Source of the DNA: a bacterium
GTDB taxonomy: Bacteria; Patescibacteriota; Saccharimonadia; Saccharimonadales; HK-STAS-PATE-42
DNA length: 14,397 nt
Assembly (NCBI GenBank): GCA_029781075.1
Contig: JAKOXJ010000072.1
Location: 1-14,397, forward strand
Reading direction: 5' to 3'
Part shown: positions 1-6,720 of the stretch, in pieces
Numbering within the stretch: the first letter of the stretch is position 1
Layout of the letters: every line of letters begins with the position of its first letter
Translations under genes and position numbers: made by a program
The notes under the pieces: generated by a model
Databases searched by the model: none
What the model was told of the DNA's origin: nothing
Seen by the model: the letters and a program-made list of their open reading frames with translations, nothing else

Positions 1-261
1 AATATTAACTATTGGAGACAGCCAGCCAGTAAATATCTGACGAGGGTAGCCGAAGACATACATTGTTCTCGCATAGTAAGTGCCTAGTTTGAACTCGCTT
101 GATGAGAACTCTAGGCTGCTTGGAGCGACAAAGTCCCTAAGCTCTGTTATACCTTTGAGGAAGGCAGCCTCAACTTCTTGCTGTTCACGCATGCGCTGCT
201 GTTGAGCGATATCAATTGGATCGTTCTTTCCTGGTTGCTGCTTGTTATTGAATAGTGCCAT
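1..261 (-). CDS. VirB4/TraC-type conjugation ATPase, N-terminal fragment (runs off window)
   Basis: The ATG is at 261 and the frame stays open for 87 codons to the window edge, so only the N-terminus is present. It begins MALFNNKQQPGKND, followed by a Gln/Glu-rich stretch, then LGTYYARTMYVFGYPRQIFTGWL. That pattern of an aromatic/arginine strand and 'YPR...GWL' is typical of the N-terminal domain of VirB4-family ATPases in Patescibacteria. These ATPases power type IV secretion or related DNA-uptake and pilus machines at the inner membrane. The Walker motifs would lie outside the window, so ATPase function is inferred from this stretch and from the neighbour. The start lies 9 bases after the stop of the TraC-like gene, so the two are probably co-transcribed. 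An AAAG just before the ATG is a weak ribosome-binding site. Confidence 0.72.
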   Translation of the reverse strand, partial: MALFNNKQQPGKNDPIDIAQQQRMREQQEVEAAFLKGITELRDFVAPSSLEFSSSEFKLGTYYARTMYVFGYPRQIFTGWLSPIVNI

Positions 262-270
262 CTTTGATAC

Positions 271-1167
271 CTATTGTTCGCTTGCCTTTTCTAAGTGAGT
301 TTGCCTAGCAGTGCCTTCGCCCTTTGATACAACTGGGCTGCTCAGATTATCCATATCAAGTAAAGTCTGTCGAGTGGCTGTATCTGGATTGTAGTAATTA
401 TAGTAGAGTTCGATTAGTTCTGAGGTGCTAAGGGGAGCGGCAGTTACTCCCATTTGCAGTAAACCATTAACTACTCCTTGGACTCTATTGCGGAGCTCAA
501 CTTTTGCTTTTTCTAGTTTTTCTTCGTCCATGCGTATTGGGCCGTTAGATTCTTTTTTAAACAATTTTGAAAAGGCGGTTGTGGTTGCGCTCTTGTCTTT
601 GGATCGGTCATCTTCACCAGGAACTAGTGGGACTACTACGTAAAATTCTTTACTCATAATATTGGTCTGAGAGACTAGATCAGAGATAAAGTAAATGTAA
701 TCTTCCATTAACAGACCGAGGAGCATGTTATCTGTCTCTCCACGGATTTTGGCTAGCTTCTCTAGATATGGGCCCATGTCAATTTTTCTGGAACGAACTA
801 GAATCTGTACAGTGAAATAAAGTGAGTTTAAAAAGCTCTGATAGGCATACTCTACAGATTCTTGCTCTCCGATACTCATGAGATCGTAGTTGATAGATTT
901 GGCTTTTATAACGGCTCGGAAACTTCCGTCGTTCATAATAACAAGACCGTCACGGATCTCTGCAAAACGAAGAAGGTTCTGTGAGCTGTATTTATTTGAT
1001 TTGTCTTTGACAGATTTGTCGAACTGGGCGTCGTGATCCGCTAGATATCCATCGATGTCACTTGGGCCTTTTTTTTGTGGATTGAGGATACCACCTATGC
1101 CGCCATGATTTGTACCAGGTTGAACGTTTTGGTTATTTTGATTGTTCTGTTGGCTAGCTGGGTTCAT
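271..1167 (-). CDS. TraC-like type IV secretion/pilus partner protein
   Basis: This 298-residue soluble protein has no membrane segment. Residues 1-35 are a low-complexity Asn/Gln/Gly tail. A globular region follows, containing 'LLRFAEIRDGLVIMNDGSFRAVI', the opening strand pattern of VirB4/TraC N-terminal domains, where a protein reads out 'its own' substrate face. In Patescibacteria such stand-alone TraC-like proteins precede a VirB4 ATPase, as here, and usually follow a PrgI-like membrane protein, which is absent upstream in this window. The likely role is a structural or regulatory subunit of the same secretion or pilus ATPase complex. It is separated from rnpA by a 169-base spacer with several hairpins. 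The end of the protein (residues 270-298) is polar and probably disordered. Family assignment is by pattern and neighbourhood, not by catalytic residues. Confidence 0.7.
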   Translation of the reverse strand: MNPASQQNNQNNQNVQPGTNHGGIGGILNPQKKGPSDIDGYLADHDAQFDKSVKDKSNKYSSQNLLRFAEIRDGLVIMNDGSFRAVIKAKSINYDLMSIGEQESVEYAYQSFLNSLYFTVQILVRSRKIDMGPYLEKLAKIRGETDNMLLGLLMEDYIYFISDLVSQTNIMSKEFYVVVPLVPGEDDRSKDKSATTTAFSKLFKKESNGPIRMDEEKLEKAKVELRNRVQGVVNGLLQMGVTAAPLSTSELIELYYNYYNPDTATRQTLLDMDNLSSPVVSKGEGTARQTHLEKASEQ

Positions 1168-1185
1168 ATATTAGCTCTATTGCCT

Positions 1186-1232
1186 AGAATAACTTTCGCT
1201 AGAAAAGGTAGGTGCGGAAGTTATTCTTTTTT
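1186..1232 (+). terminator. Long hairpin followed by T-run, terminator-shaped on plus strand
   Basis: AGAATAACTTTCGC (1186-1199) pairs with GCGGAAGTTATTCT (1214-1227) over 14 positions with a single G-U, and a run of six T follows at 1227-1232. By shape this is a rho-independent terminator for plus-strand RNA, yet the flanking genes are all on the minus strand. Read on the minus strand, the hairpin sits about 18 bases ahead of the TraC-like start codon, so it could instead be a 5' leader structure. Which role is real cannot be decided from sequence. Confidence 0.55.
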
Positions 1233-1251
1233 CGCTAACTACCCTCTAGCT

Positions 1252-1329
1252 ACAGCAACTTTGATACTGCTGTTTTATACCTTATGATTATGTCATAAGC
1301 AGGATGGTTTTTCCAGCTAATCTTAGCTG
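1252..1329. repeat. Cluster of short inverted repeats in the rnpA-traC-like spacer
   Basis: Three further perfect inverted repeats lie in the same spacer: ACAGCA/TGCTGT (1252-1257, 1268-1273), CTTATGA/TCATAAG (1281-1287, 1293-1299) and CAGCTAA/TTAGCTG (1314-1320, 1323-1329). None is followed by a T-run on the minus strand, so none is an obvious terminator for rnpA. They may be RNA processing or operator sites. No open frame of note lies here. Confidence 0.45.
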
Positions 1330-1336
1330 TGGAGAG

Positions 1337-1750
1337 TTATATGTATAGCTGGGCTTTTTTAAAGAGTTCTGCGAGCTGTTCATTGAGCTCATTATATGTT
1401 ATTTTGGCAACCGAATCTGTATTAACAAAGACCATGGTCAGCTGATCTTGCCTTAGTGATTGGTTATTTAATCTAATCCACTCGAATATGCGTCGCCTAA
1501 TTCTATTACGCACAACTGCTGACTTAGAGACTTTTTTGCTTACTACTACTGCAAATTTTGGGGCAAGTGGCATATTAGAGTTAAGCTTTGGGCGTGTATT
1601 AACAAGTTTATTGTAGCGAGACCGAACGTATGGATGTGCACTTGGCAAAGTCTTGATACTAAAACTTTCGGAACGCGTAGGAGCTCCTTTCTTAAGAACG
1701 ATCTGTATGAAACCGTCCCAACTCTTAAAGCGAAACTGTTTTTGTATCAT
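1337..1750 (-). CDS. rnpA: Ribonuclease P protein component
   Basis: RnpA binds the RNase P RNA and helps it recognise and cut the 5' leader of pre-tRNAs. The diagnostic block is KFAVVVSKKVSKSAVVRNRIRRRIFEW at about residues 65-91, containing the family's RNR signature (R81-N82-R83) in the conserved basic helix. The N-terminal part (FRFKSWDGFIQIVLKKG) matches the expected first strand region, which supports the ATG at 1750. At 137 residues it is a little longer than the usual 110-120; the excess lies between residues 32 and 62, just before the core. It follows rpmH after 26 bases, the classic rpmH-rnpA order, and is probably co-transcribed from the rpmH promoter. Downstream genes are secretion-machine genes, not the yidD/yidC often found after rnpA. 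Confidence 0.95.
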   Translation of the reverse strand: MIQKQFRFKSWDGFIQIVLKKGAPTRSESFSIKTLPSAHPYVRSRYNKLVNTRPKLNSNMPLAPKFAVVVSKKVSKSAVVRNRIRRRIFEWIRLNNQSLRQDQLTMVFVNTDSVAKITYNELNEQLAELFKKAQLYI

Positions 1751-1776
1751 TGGCTCTTAGCCCTCCTGGCTAGGCT

Positions 1777-1914
1777 CTAGTAACTAAGTTTTTTGCGTCC
1801 CTTGAGACGTCGAGCTTTTAGTACAGCGCGGCCTCCTGCAGTAGACATTCTCTTTCTGAAACCGAATTTACGCTGAGCTTTTTTTCTTTTTGGCTGAAAA
1901 GTTTTCTTTGACAT
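1777..1914 (-). CDS. rpmH: Large-subunit ribosomal protein bL34
   Basis: This 45-residue, very basic protein contains KKTFQPKRKK, FGFRKRMST, GGRAVLKARR and KGRKKLSY, which is bL34 essentially along its full length (the usual length is 44-47). It is a late-assembling 50S protein near the tRNA exit region. It heads the rpmH-rnpA pair. A TACAAT -10 preceded by TG ends 8 bases before the ATG, so the message probably starts at or within a few bases of the start codon. It is divergent from trhO with an 82-base gap. Identification is certain from sequence. Confidence 0.97.
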   Translation of the reverse strand: MSKKTFQPKRKKAQRKFGFRKRMSTAGGRAVLKARRLKGRKKLSY

Positions 1915-1922
1915 ATTTAGAT

Positions 1923-1931
1923 ATTGTAACA
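1923..1931 (-). promoter_or_regulatory. Extended -10 promoter for rpmH-rnpA
   Basis: The minus strand reads TGTTACAAT, an extended -10 (TGn plus TACAAT). Transcription should start near 1916, about two bases before the rpmH ATG at 1914, giving an almost leaderless transcript. No good -35 is visible. Confidence 0.55.
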
Positions 1932-1972
1932 CATAGTATGAGAATATGATACTCGAGAAGATTATTTTAATC

Positions 1973-1981
1973 TGTTAAAAT
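1973..1981 (+). promoter_or_regulatory. Extended -10 promoter for trhO
   Basis: The plus strand reads TGTTAAAAT, an extended -10. The start of transcription is expected near 1988, leaving a leader of about 9 bases before the trhO ATG at 1997. AGAGG lies at 1991-1995 but is too close to the ATG for a standard ribosome-binding site. Confidence 0.5.
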
Positions 1982-1996
1982 AAGTTATTAAGAGGT

Positions 1997-2905
1997 ATGT
2001 CAGAAGAAAAAAAGAAAAAGGGTGAATATAAAGTTCTCCTATATTATAAATTTGTTCCTGTAGAAGATCCTGAGACAGCAATGCTTTGGCAGAGAGCTCT
2101 TTGTGAAAAACTAGATCTAAAGGGACGGGTGATTCTTGCTCCGCATGGAATTAATGGAACCCTTGGCGGATCTTTAGAGGCCTGCAAAGCTTATGTGAAA
2201 GCGATGAAGAAGAGCTCCAAGTTTAAAGACACTCAATTTAAATGGAGTGAGGGTACAGGTGATGACTTTCCTAAACTGAGTGTAAAAGTTAGAAAAGAGT
2301 TGGTTACTCTTGATCCAGAAAAAGAATTTGATGTTTATAACAAGAGTAAGGGTCTTAGCCCACAGCAGTGGCATGAATACTTAGAAAATAATCCTGATGT
2401 AATTTTGCTCGATGCTAGAAATGTTTATGAAAGTGAGATCGGTGTTTTTAAGGGTAACAATCTGATTGCCCCAAAAATTAATGCTTTTCGAGAAATAAAA
2501 TCTCACCTTGATGAGATCCCTAAAGATAAGCCTGTCTTAACCTACTGTACAGGAGATGTAAGATGTGAGTATCTTAGTGCCTATATGAAAGATAAGGGTT
2601 TCAAGGAGGTTTATCACTTAGAGGGCGGGATAGTTAAATATGGCCAGAAGTTTGGGGATAAAGGTTTTTGGGATGGCAAATGCTTTACATTTGACAATAG
2701 GATGAAGCTCGACTTTGCAGGGGATATTGCAAAGTGCAGAGAATGCGGTAAGAAGACGAGCGAACAAGTAAACTGTGAGGTTCCGGAGTGCAATGAGCTG
2801 CAAGTCATCTGTAAAAACTGTCAGAATAAGGGATTTAGGTGCATCAAGTGTGGAACAGAAGGTAGAGGAAGAAAGCACCACGACAAACTGCATGAACAGG
2901 AGTAA
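1997..2905 (+). CDS. trhO: tRNA uridine-34 hydroxylase (rhodanese family)
   Basis: TrhO (YceA) makes 5-hydroxyuridine at the wobble position of tRNAs using oxygen. Residues 10-110 form the acylphosphatase-like N-terminal domain, including APHGINGTLGG at 48-58, the family's hallmark. Residues 120-225 are the rhodanese domain, with DARNVYESEIGVFKGN and the cysteine loop C184-TGDVR-C190-E. Most relatives have CTGGIRCE, so the G-to-D and I-to-V changes are mild deviations. The C-terminus (247-285) has eight cysteines in CxxC-type pairs (247, 250, 260, 265, 272, 275, 282, 285), probably binding zinc. The length of 302 fits family members with this tail. It is the first gene of a plus-strand run with secG 41 bases downstream, which has its own candidate promoter. 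The family call is firm; the reaction is transferred from characterised homologues. Confidence 0.92.
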   Translation: MSEEKKKKGEYKVLLYYKFVPVEDPETAMLWQRALCEKLDLKGRVILAPHGINGTLGGSLEACKAYVKAMKKSSKFKDTQFKWSEGTGDDFPKLSVKVRKELVTLDPEKEFDVYNKSKGLSPQQWHEYLENNPDVILLDARNVYESEIGVFKGNNLIAPKINAFREIKSHLDEIPKDKPVLTYCTGDVRCEYLSAYMKDKGFKEVYHLEGGIVKYGQKFGDKGFWDGKCFTFDNRMKLDFAGDIAKCRECGKKTSEQVNCEVPECNELQVICKNCQNKGFRCIKCGTEGRGRKHHDKLHEQE

Positions 2906-2907
2906 TG

Positions 2908-2916
2908 TGATAGAAT
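2908..2916 (+). promoter_or_regulatory. Candidate extended -10 promoter for secG
   Basis: TGATAGAAT fits TGn-TAGAAT. Transcription would start near 2923, about 24 bases before the secG ATG. No clear -35 is seen. Confidence 0.4.
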
Positions 2917-2946
2917 TGGTATCTAAAGAGTTATAAGACTTAGTGT

Positions 2947-3162
2947 ATGAATATTTTTGAGATCTCCATTATTGTTAGTGCTATTTTGATGATAGTTTTG
3001 ATTTTAGTTCAGACTCGTGGAGCCAGCCTCGGCGCCGGCTTTGGAGGATCAGGAGAGCTTTATACTGCTAGGCGTGGTGTAGAAAAGAACATCTTCCAGA
3101 TTACTATAATTGTTGCTGTCATATTTGTTAGTAGTATTATATTGAGCATCTTACTTGGATAG
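2947..3162 (+). CDS. secG: Preprotein translocase subunit SecG
   Basis: This 71-residue protein has two hydrophobic segments (about residues 4-21 and 49-69) flanking the SecG signature LVQTRGASLGAGFGGSGEL at residues 20-38, which includes the glycine-rich turn and the 'QxRGAxLG' stretch. SecG is the small accessory subunit of the SecYEG channel and assists SecA-driven export across the cytoplasmic membrane. The ATG at 2947 has only a weak upstream purine stretch. Length and topology are standard. It sits between trhO and a surface solute-binding protein that probably depends on Sec for membrane insertion, although the adjacency itself may be accidental. Confidence 0.95.
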   Translation: MNIFEISIIVSAILMIVLILVQTRGASLGAGFGGSGELYTARRGVEKNIFQITIIVAVIFVSSIILSILLG

Positions 3163-3277
3163 TTTCTAGTAAGTTAGTCCGTTTCTTGATTAAAACTGAT
3201 AAAAAAGCATAAACTTAAAGGCGAATAAGACTAAATCAATTAGCTGATAATCTTTTTGTATTTGGTACCCAGTAAAG

Positions 3278-5080
3278 ATGAAAATAAATCTCAATAAAGC
3301 GAAGGAGCTAACTGATAATCTTGATCTTAAGAAGAAGGTTGATCAGGCACACAAATCGATTCATAGAAAGAGCTTGACCTCTACCAGAAGGCATGTCCTA
3401 GGTAAGTCTGATTCTATTAAGAATCTAAGTACTAGGAGGTTGGTTTTTTCATGGACGACCAAGTTCTTAATTATCTTAGTACTTGGCCTACTGAGCTACT
3501 CTAAGCTTGGCTCCGGTGGGAGATTCAACGGCTTTGTAGCAGGAGGTGATGTAGTTGCCGGAATACAGGATGATAATGAGAGACTAAATCTCAATCCACT
3601 GACTTTAAGCACGCCAGCAGAATCCGCAGTTGGAAGACTAATATATAGCTCTATCTTAAAGTATGATGATGCCGGCAAGCTCCAAGGAGATCTAGCTGCG
3701 AGCTATTCTGTTGAAGATTCTGGTAAAAAAATTAGAGTGACTATAAAAGACGGAGCTAAATGGCATGATGGAAAAGATGTCACGAGTGAAGATATCGTCT
3801 TTACGATTACAAAGCTAAAAGATATCCGGGTCAATAGCAGTTTGAGAGATTCTCTGAGCGGCGTGGAGGCAGTGGCCGTCGATGATAAGACTGTCGAGAT
3901 AACTAGCCCGAAGGCAGTTGGGGGTCTAGATGATCTTCTGACAAAGATTAGAGTAGCTCCTAAACATATCTTCGACGGAGTGAGTAGTGATCAGATTGCT
4001 TCAGTTAATTACAATAAGATACCTGTTGGAAGTGGGCCTTTTGAGGTGGCTGGAGATATAACTTATAGTGATAATACTACACTTGGCCTGAACAGTTCTG
4101 GACAGTTCCAGCAAATCAGTTTAACTCCTAATAAAAAATATTACGGGAATGGTGCCCAGGCAGACCTAACCTTCAGAGTTTTTAGCTCAAGAGGAGATTT
4201 AGTTGCTGCATTTAATAATGGATCTATTGCTATGTATATAGGGACAGACAGTGATACTGATGTGAATAGTGATGCAGAAGAGGTTAAGCTGAAGTTAAGC
4301 TCTGGCGTATTTGCTTTCTTTAATATGAAGAGTCCCTTTTTATCTGATGTAAAACTGCGCAGGGCTCTTTCTGGATATACCGACAAGAAGGCTTTGAGCG
4401 ACATGAATGGCGGCGTTAAACCTCTATATTCTCCGGTATTAGAGGTAGGTGATACAGAAGATGGAGTAATGGGTAAAGAGGATGCTAAAAAATTGATTGC
4501 CGACGCCGGCTATACTTTTGACGAGGCAAAAGGTTTATTTACGAAAAATGGCCAAGAACTCAAGCTCAATGTGGTCACTGGAGACTCCGATGAATACTCT
4601 AGAGCTATTGATGAACTAGCAAGGAGATGGAAGGAGATAGGTGTTGGTGTCGAGGTTTTCAAGGCAAAAGCTAGCGATCTCCAGTCTAATTATTTTGTCA
4701 ACAAAAGCTATGATATTCTGCTTTATGGCATATCGCTCAATCAAGCTACTGAGCCTTATGCTTATTGGTCGAGTGATGCTACCGGTCCGAAGGGACTGAA
4801 CTTTAGTAACTATAGGTCTCCTGCTAACGATGCTGACCTCGATGTGGCCAGAACAAAGATTAACCAGGCTGATAGAAATGTTAGATTAGAGAGATTTGTT
4901 AAGCGCTGGAAAGAAGATGTCCCGGCGGTTGCTCTATATATCCCAAGTCTTAAGGTTGTTTATCGTTCTGGTTCTGTTCAGCCCGAGCCTAATCAGCAGG
5001 CATATGTTAGTGGTTTTACTGACTCTTTTGATTTGTTTACTCAGATCAAAGCTCAGCAAAAAAAGCTCTACCAGAATTAA
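3278..5080 (+). CDS. Membrane-anchored peptide-type ABC transporter substrate-binding protein (SBP_bac_5 family)
   Basis: This 600-residue protein belongs to the OppA/DppA-type extracellular binding family, which hands oligopeptides or similar solutes to an ABC importer. A basic cytoplasmic tail (residues 1-55) is followed by one membrane segment (about 57-75) and then the mature domain. Family landmarks include LNPLTLSTPAESAVGRLIYSSIL near 104-126, AKWHDGKDVTSEDIVFT near 161-177 (the signature 'W.DG...T..D..F'), and RWKEIGV with YDILLYG in the second lobe. There is no lipobox cysteine, so it is held by the uncleaved N-terminal helix and not as a lipoprotein. No permease or ATPase genes lie beside it. 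It overlaps the convergent downstream gene by 4 bases. A weak extended -10 candidate lies at 3245-3253. The substrate is not predictable; peptide scavenging would suit an amino-acid auxotroph. Confidence 0.9.
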   Translation: MKINLNKAKELTDNLDLKKKVDQAHKSIHRKSLTSTRRHVLGKSDSIKNLSTRRLVFSWTTKFLIILVLGLLSYSKLGSGGRFNGFVAGGDVVAGIQDDNERLNLNPLTLSTPAESAVGRLIYSSILKYDDAGKLQGDLAASYSVEDSGKKIRVTIKDGAKWHDGKDVTSEDIVFTITKLKDIRVNSSLRDSLSGVEAVAVDDKTVEITSPKAVGGLDDLLTKIRVAPKHIFDGVSSDQIASVNYNKIPVGSGPFEVAGDITYSDNTTLGLNSSGQFQQISLTPNKKYYGNGAQADLTFRVFSSRGDLVAAFNNGSIAMYIGTDSDTDVNSDAEEVKLKLSSGVFAFFNMKSPFLSDVKLRRALSGYTDKKALSDMNGGVKPLYSPVLEVGDTEDGVMGKEDAKKLIADAGYTFDEAKGLFTKNGQELKLNVVTGDSDEYSRAIDELARRWKEIGVGVEVFKAKASDLQSNYFVNKSYDILLYGISLNQATEPYAYWSSDATGPKGLNFSNYRSPANDADLDVARTKINQADRNVRLERFVKRWKEDVPAVALYIPSLKVVYRSGSVQPEPNQQAYVSGFTDSFDLFTQIKAQQKKLYQN

Positions 5081-5853
5081 ATATTGGATGTAGCTGCTAG
5101 TGATTGTTCTAGCATGTTGCTTCTTGGAGCCCATATCTGCCAGCAAATTAATCGAGCGGCAAGTTCTAAGTCGCTATCTTTTAGGTCTATAGAGATGTAT
5201 TTGTCTTGATTAAGTAGGAGTAATTTTTTGTTATCGACTAGTAATACCTTCAGTTTTATCTGGGTTGAAAGTTGATGTAGGACTTCTAGCTTCATATTAA
5301 ATGAAGAGTCCGAAAGAAGTGGTTTCGTTATTTTCAAACCTGAACTCTTTATAAATTTCTGGAGACTTTGTATGCTACAGATAAACGTAATGTTTGGGTT
5401 GTCTTTAAGTTCGTTAGAATAATTTTGGAGTAGACCCAATGAAGAGTTCGTCATTATAACTGGCTTAAAGGTTTTTGATATTGCTAGTGCAAGCTTGTGA
5501 TGTGTTGCCGAACTTGCACCGATATCTGCCAGGACTAAACCATCTGCTAGAGCGAGCTCTTCTAATAGTGTTTTATAGCCCAGATCTGATAGGCCATAAT
5601 AGTTATCAAAATTTATGGGAATGAGGCACTGCTCCTCTCTTTTAAAGACTCTAGCTAGGCTCTCTGGGACTAGGGCGTAAACAGAACCAATCCCACATTC
5701 TTTGGATGATTTGAATATCGTATCAACTTCTTTAAGTTTGAGACTTACTCCACCAAAGATTGTTAGAGATCCGGCTTGATCTTTTCTTTCTGGCCTCTCC
5801 CAGGCTAGTTTTTCTGCCACCCCACTTGTATCAAATGGTTTTACTGTCGACAT
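5077..5853 (-). CDS. Degenerate NAD(P)H-hydrate dehydratase/ribokinase-fold protein
   Basis: The start resembles the C-terminal YjeF (NnrD) family: R23-KDQAGSLTIFGG aligns with the usual 'RKGDxGxxxIIGG', then GIGSVYALVPESL aligns with 'GAGLVxVxxPE', and LADGLVLADIGAS (about 102-114) takes the place of 'ADAxVIGPGLG'. NnrD repairs hydrated NAD(P)H using ADP or ATP. In this 258-residue protein the GPG nucleotide loop, the 'TPHPGE' block and the catalytic 'GTGDxLxG' aspartate are not recognisable. It is therefore probably a catalytically altered or dead relative, if it is a relative at all. It starts 3 bases after the xth stop and is likely expressed from the xth promoter. Its tail overlaps the convergent transporter gene by 4 bases. 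The fold is a moderate-confidence inference and the function is unknown. Confidence 0.55.
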   Translation of the reverse strand: MSTVKPFDTSGVAEKLAWERPERKDQAGSLTIFGGVSLKLKEVDTIFKSSKECGIGSVYALVPESLARVFKREEQCLIPINFDNYYGLSDLGYKTLLEELALADGLVLADIGASSATHHKLALAISKTFKPVIMTNSSLGLLQNYSNELKDNPNITFICSIQSLQKFIKSSGLKITKPLLSDSSFNMKLEVLHQLSTQIKLKVLLVDNKKLLLLNQDKYISIDLKDSDLELAARLICWQIWAPRSNMLEQSLAATSNI

Positions 5854-5856
5854 AGC

Positions 5857-6654
5857 TTATTCGATTTCTATTGAAACTGGGCAATGATCAGAACCCATAA
5901 CATCTGGATGAATCTTAGCGTCTTTCAATCTTGGTATGAGTGATTTTGAGCAAAGCCAGTAGTCAATTCTCCATCCCACATTGCGTGCACGAGCTCCACC
6001 CCATGCTGTCCACCAGGTATATTGATCAGTTTTATCTGGGTAGAAATGCCTAAAGGTATCCACAAATCCGGCAGCTATGATCTCATCAATTCCCTCCCTT
6101 TCTTCTGGAGTAAAACCTGCATTTTTTTGGTTATCTTTTGGACGAGCCAAATCTATTTCGGTATGTGCTACATTTAAATCTCCGCAAAATAGAACTGGCT
6201 TCTTTTTCTGGAGCATCTGCATATATTCTAAGAAGGCTGGGTCCCATGACTTATGTCTTAGTCCTAAACGACTCAAATCTCTTTTTGAGTTAGGGGTGTA
6301 ACTTGTAGCGATGAAGAAATCATCGAATTCTGCAACTGTTACTCTACCCTCTTGATCAGTATGACCATAACCGTCGTCTAGCTCTGGGTATTTTTTTACT
6401 ATCTCTTCAGGGAAGTCAAGGATAATGCTGAGGGGTTTGTGCTTTGTGAATATAGCGGTGCCAGAGTAACCCCTCTTTTTAGCAGAGTTCCAGATCTCAA
6501 TATATTCTGGGAGATCTATTTCTACTTGATCTTGTGAGGCTTTAGTCTCCTGCAGGCACAAAATATCTGGGTTGTGCTCTTTTATAAACTGCTGAAAAGC
6601 TCCTTTATTTATTACGGCACGGATCCCATTAACGTTCCAAGAATATAGTTTCAT
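5857..6654 (-). CDS. xth: Exodeoxyribonuclease III (AP endonuclease)
   Basis: Exonuclease III cuts DNA at abasic sites and trims 3' ends in base excision repair. All catalytic landmarks of the EEP fold are present: WNVNGIRA (N7), LQETKA (E36, metal), TSYTPNS (Y119), GDLNVAH (D159, N161), WRIDYWL (D231) and the closing GSDHCP (D256, H257). At 265 residues it is full length. The minus-strand -10 TATAAT with an upstream TG ends 9 bases before the ATG, predicting a nearly leaderless message. It is followed after 3 bases by the NnrD-like gene. It is divergent from the tandem gene family at 6721, with both promoters packed into 66 bases. Whether it is closer to E. coli XthA or Bacillus ExoA cannot be said by eye. 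Confidence 0.95.
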   Translation of the reverse strand: MKLYSWNVNGIRAVINKGAFQQFIKEHNPDILCLQETKASQDQVEIDLPEYIEIWNSAKKRGYSGTAIFTKHKPLSIILDFPEEIVKKYPELDDGYGHTDQEGRVTVAEFDDFFIATSYTPNSKRDLSRLGLRHKSWDPAFLEYMQMLQKKKPVLFCGDLNVAHTEIDLARPKDNQKNAGFTPEEREGIDEIIAAGFVDTFRHFYPDKTDQYTWWTAWGGARARNVGWRIDYWLCSKSLIPRLKDAKIHPDVMGSDHCPVSIEIE

Positions 6655-6662
6655 GTATAAAG

Positions 6663-6671
6663 ATTATAGCA
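6663..6671 (-). promoter_or_regulatory. Extended -10 promoter for xth
   Basis: The minus strand reads TGCTATAAT, a consensus extended -10. The predicted start near 6656 is about two bases before the xth ATG at 6654. Confidence 0.65.
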
Positions 6672-6679
6672 AACAGCGG

Positions 6680-6691
6680 TAACAACTGTTA
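6680..6691. promoter_or_regulatory. Small palindrome between divergent promoters
   Basis: TAACA-AC-TGTTA is a perfect 5+5 inverted repeat overlapping the plus-strand extended -10 and lying just upstream of the xth -10. It is a possible operator for both directions but short enough to arise by chance. Confidence 0.25.
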
Positions 6692-6695
6692 TAAT
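6687..6695 (+). promoter_or_regulatory. Extended -10 promoter for the three-gene tandem family
   Basis: TGTTATAAT is a consensus extended -10. The expected start near 6702 gives about 19 bases of leader before the ATG at 6721. A TTG at 6697 that would extend the first gene lies upstream of this predicted start, which argues against its use. Confidence 0.65.
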
Positions 6696-6720
6696 ATTGA
6701 CTAAATATAATAAAAGTTTT

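Noticed and set aside
425..643. Plus-strand frame antisense to the TraC-like gene
   Set aside because: Serine/leucine-rich shadow sequence without a ribosome-binding site or recognisable motifs.
1915..1996. Possible replication origin next to rpmH
   Set aside because: rpmH often neighbours dnaA and oriC, but this 82-base gap has no recognisable DnaA boxes or repeats and no dnaA gene is present in the window.
2618..2893. 91-codon minus-strand frame inside trhO
   Set aside because: It lies wholly antisense to a well-conserved gene, has no family resemblance, and mirrors codon structure of the sense strand.
6697..6720. TTG start adding eight residues to tandem-family copy 1
   Set aside because: The TTG lies within a few bases of the -10 element and before the predicted transcript start; the ATG at 6721 leads directly into the family's conserved opening strand.
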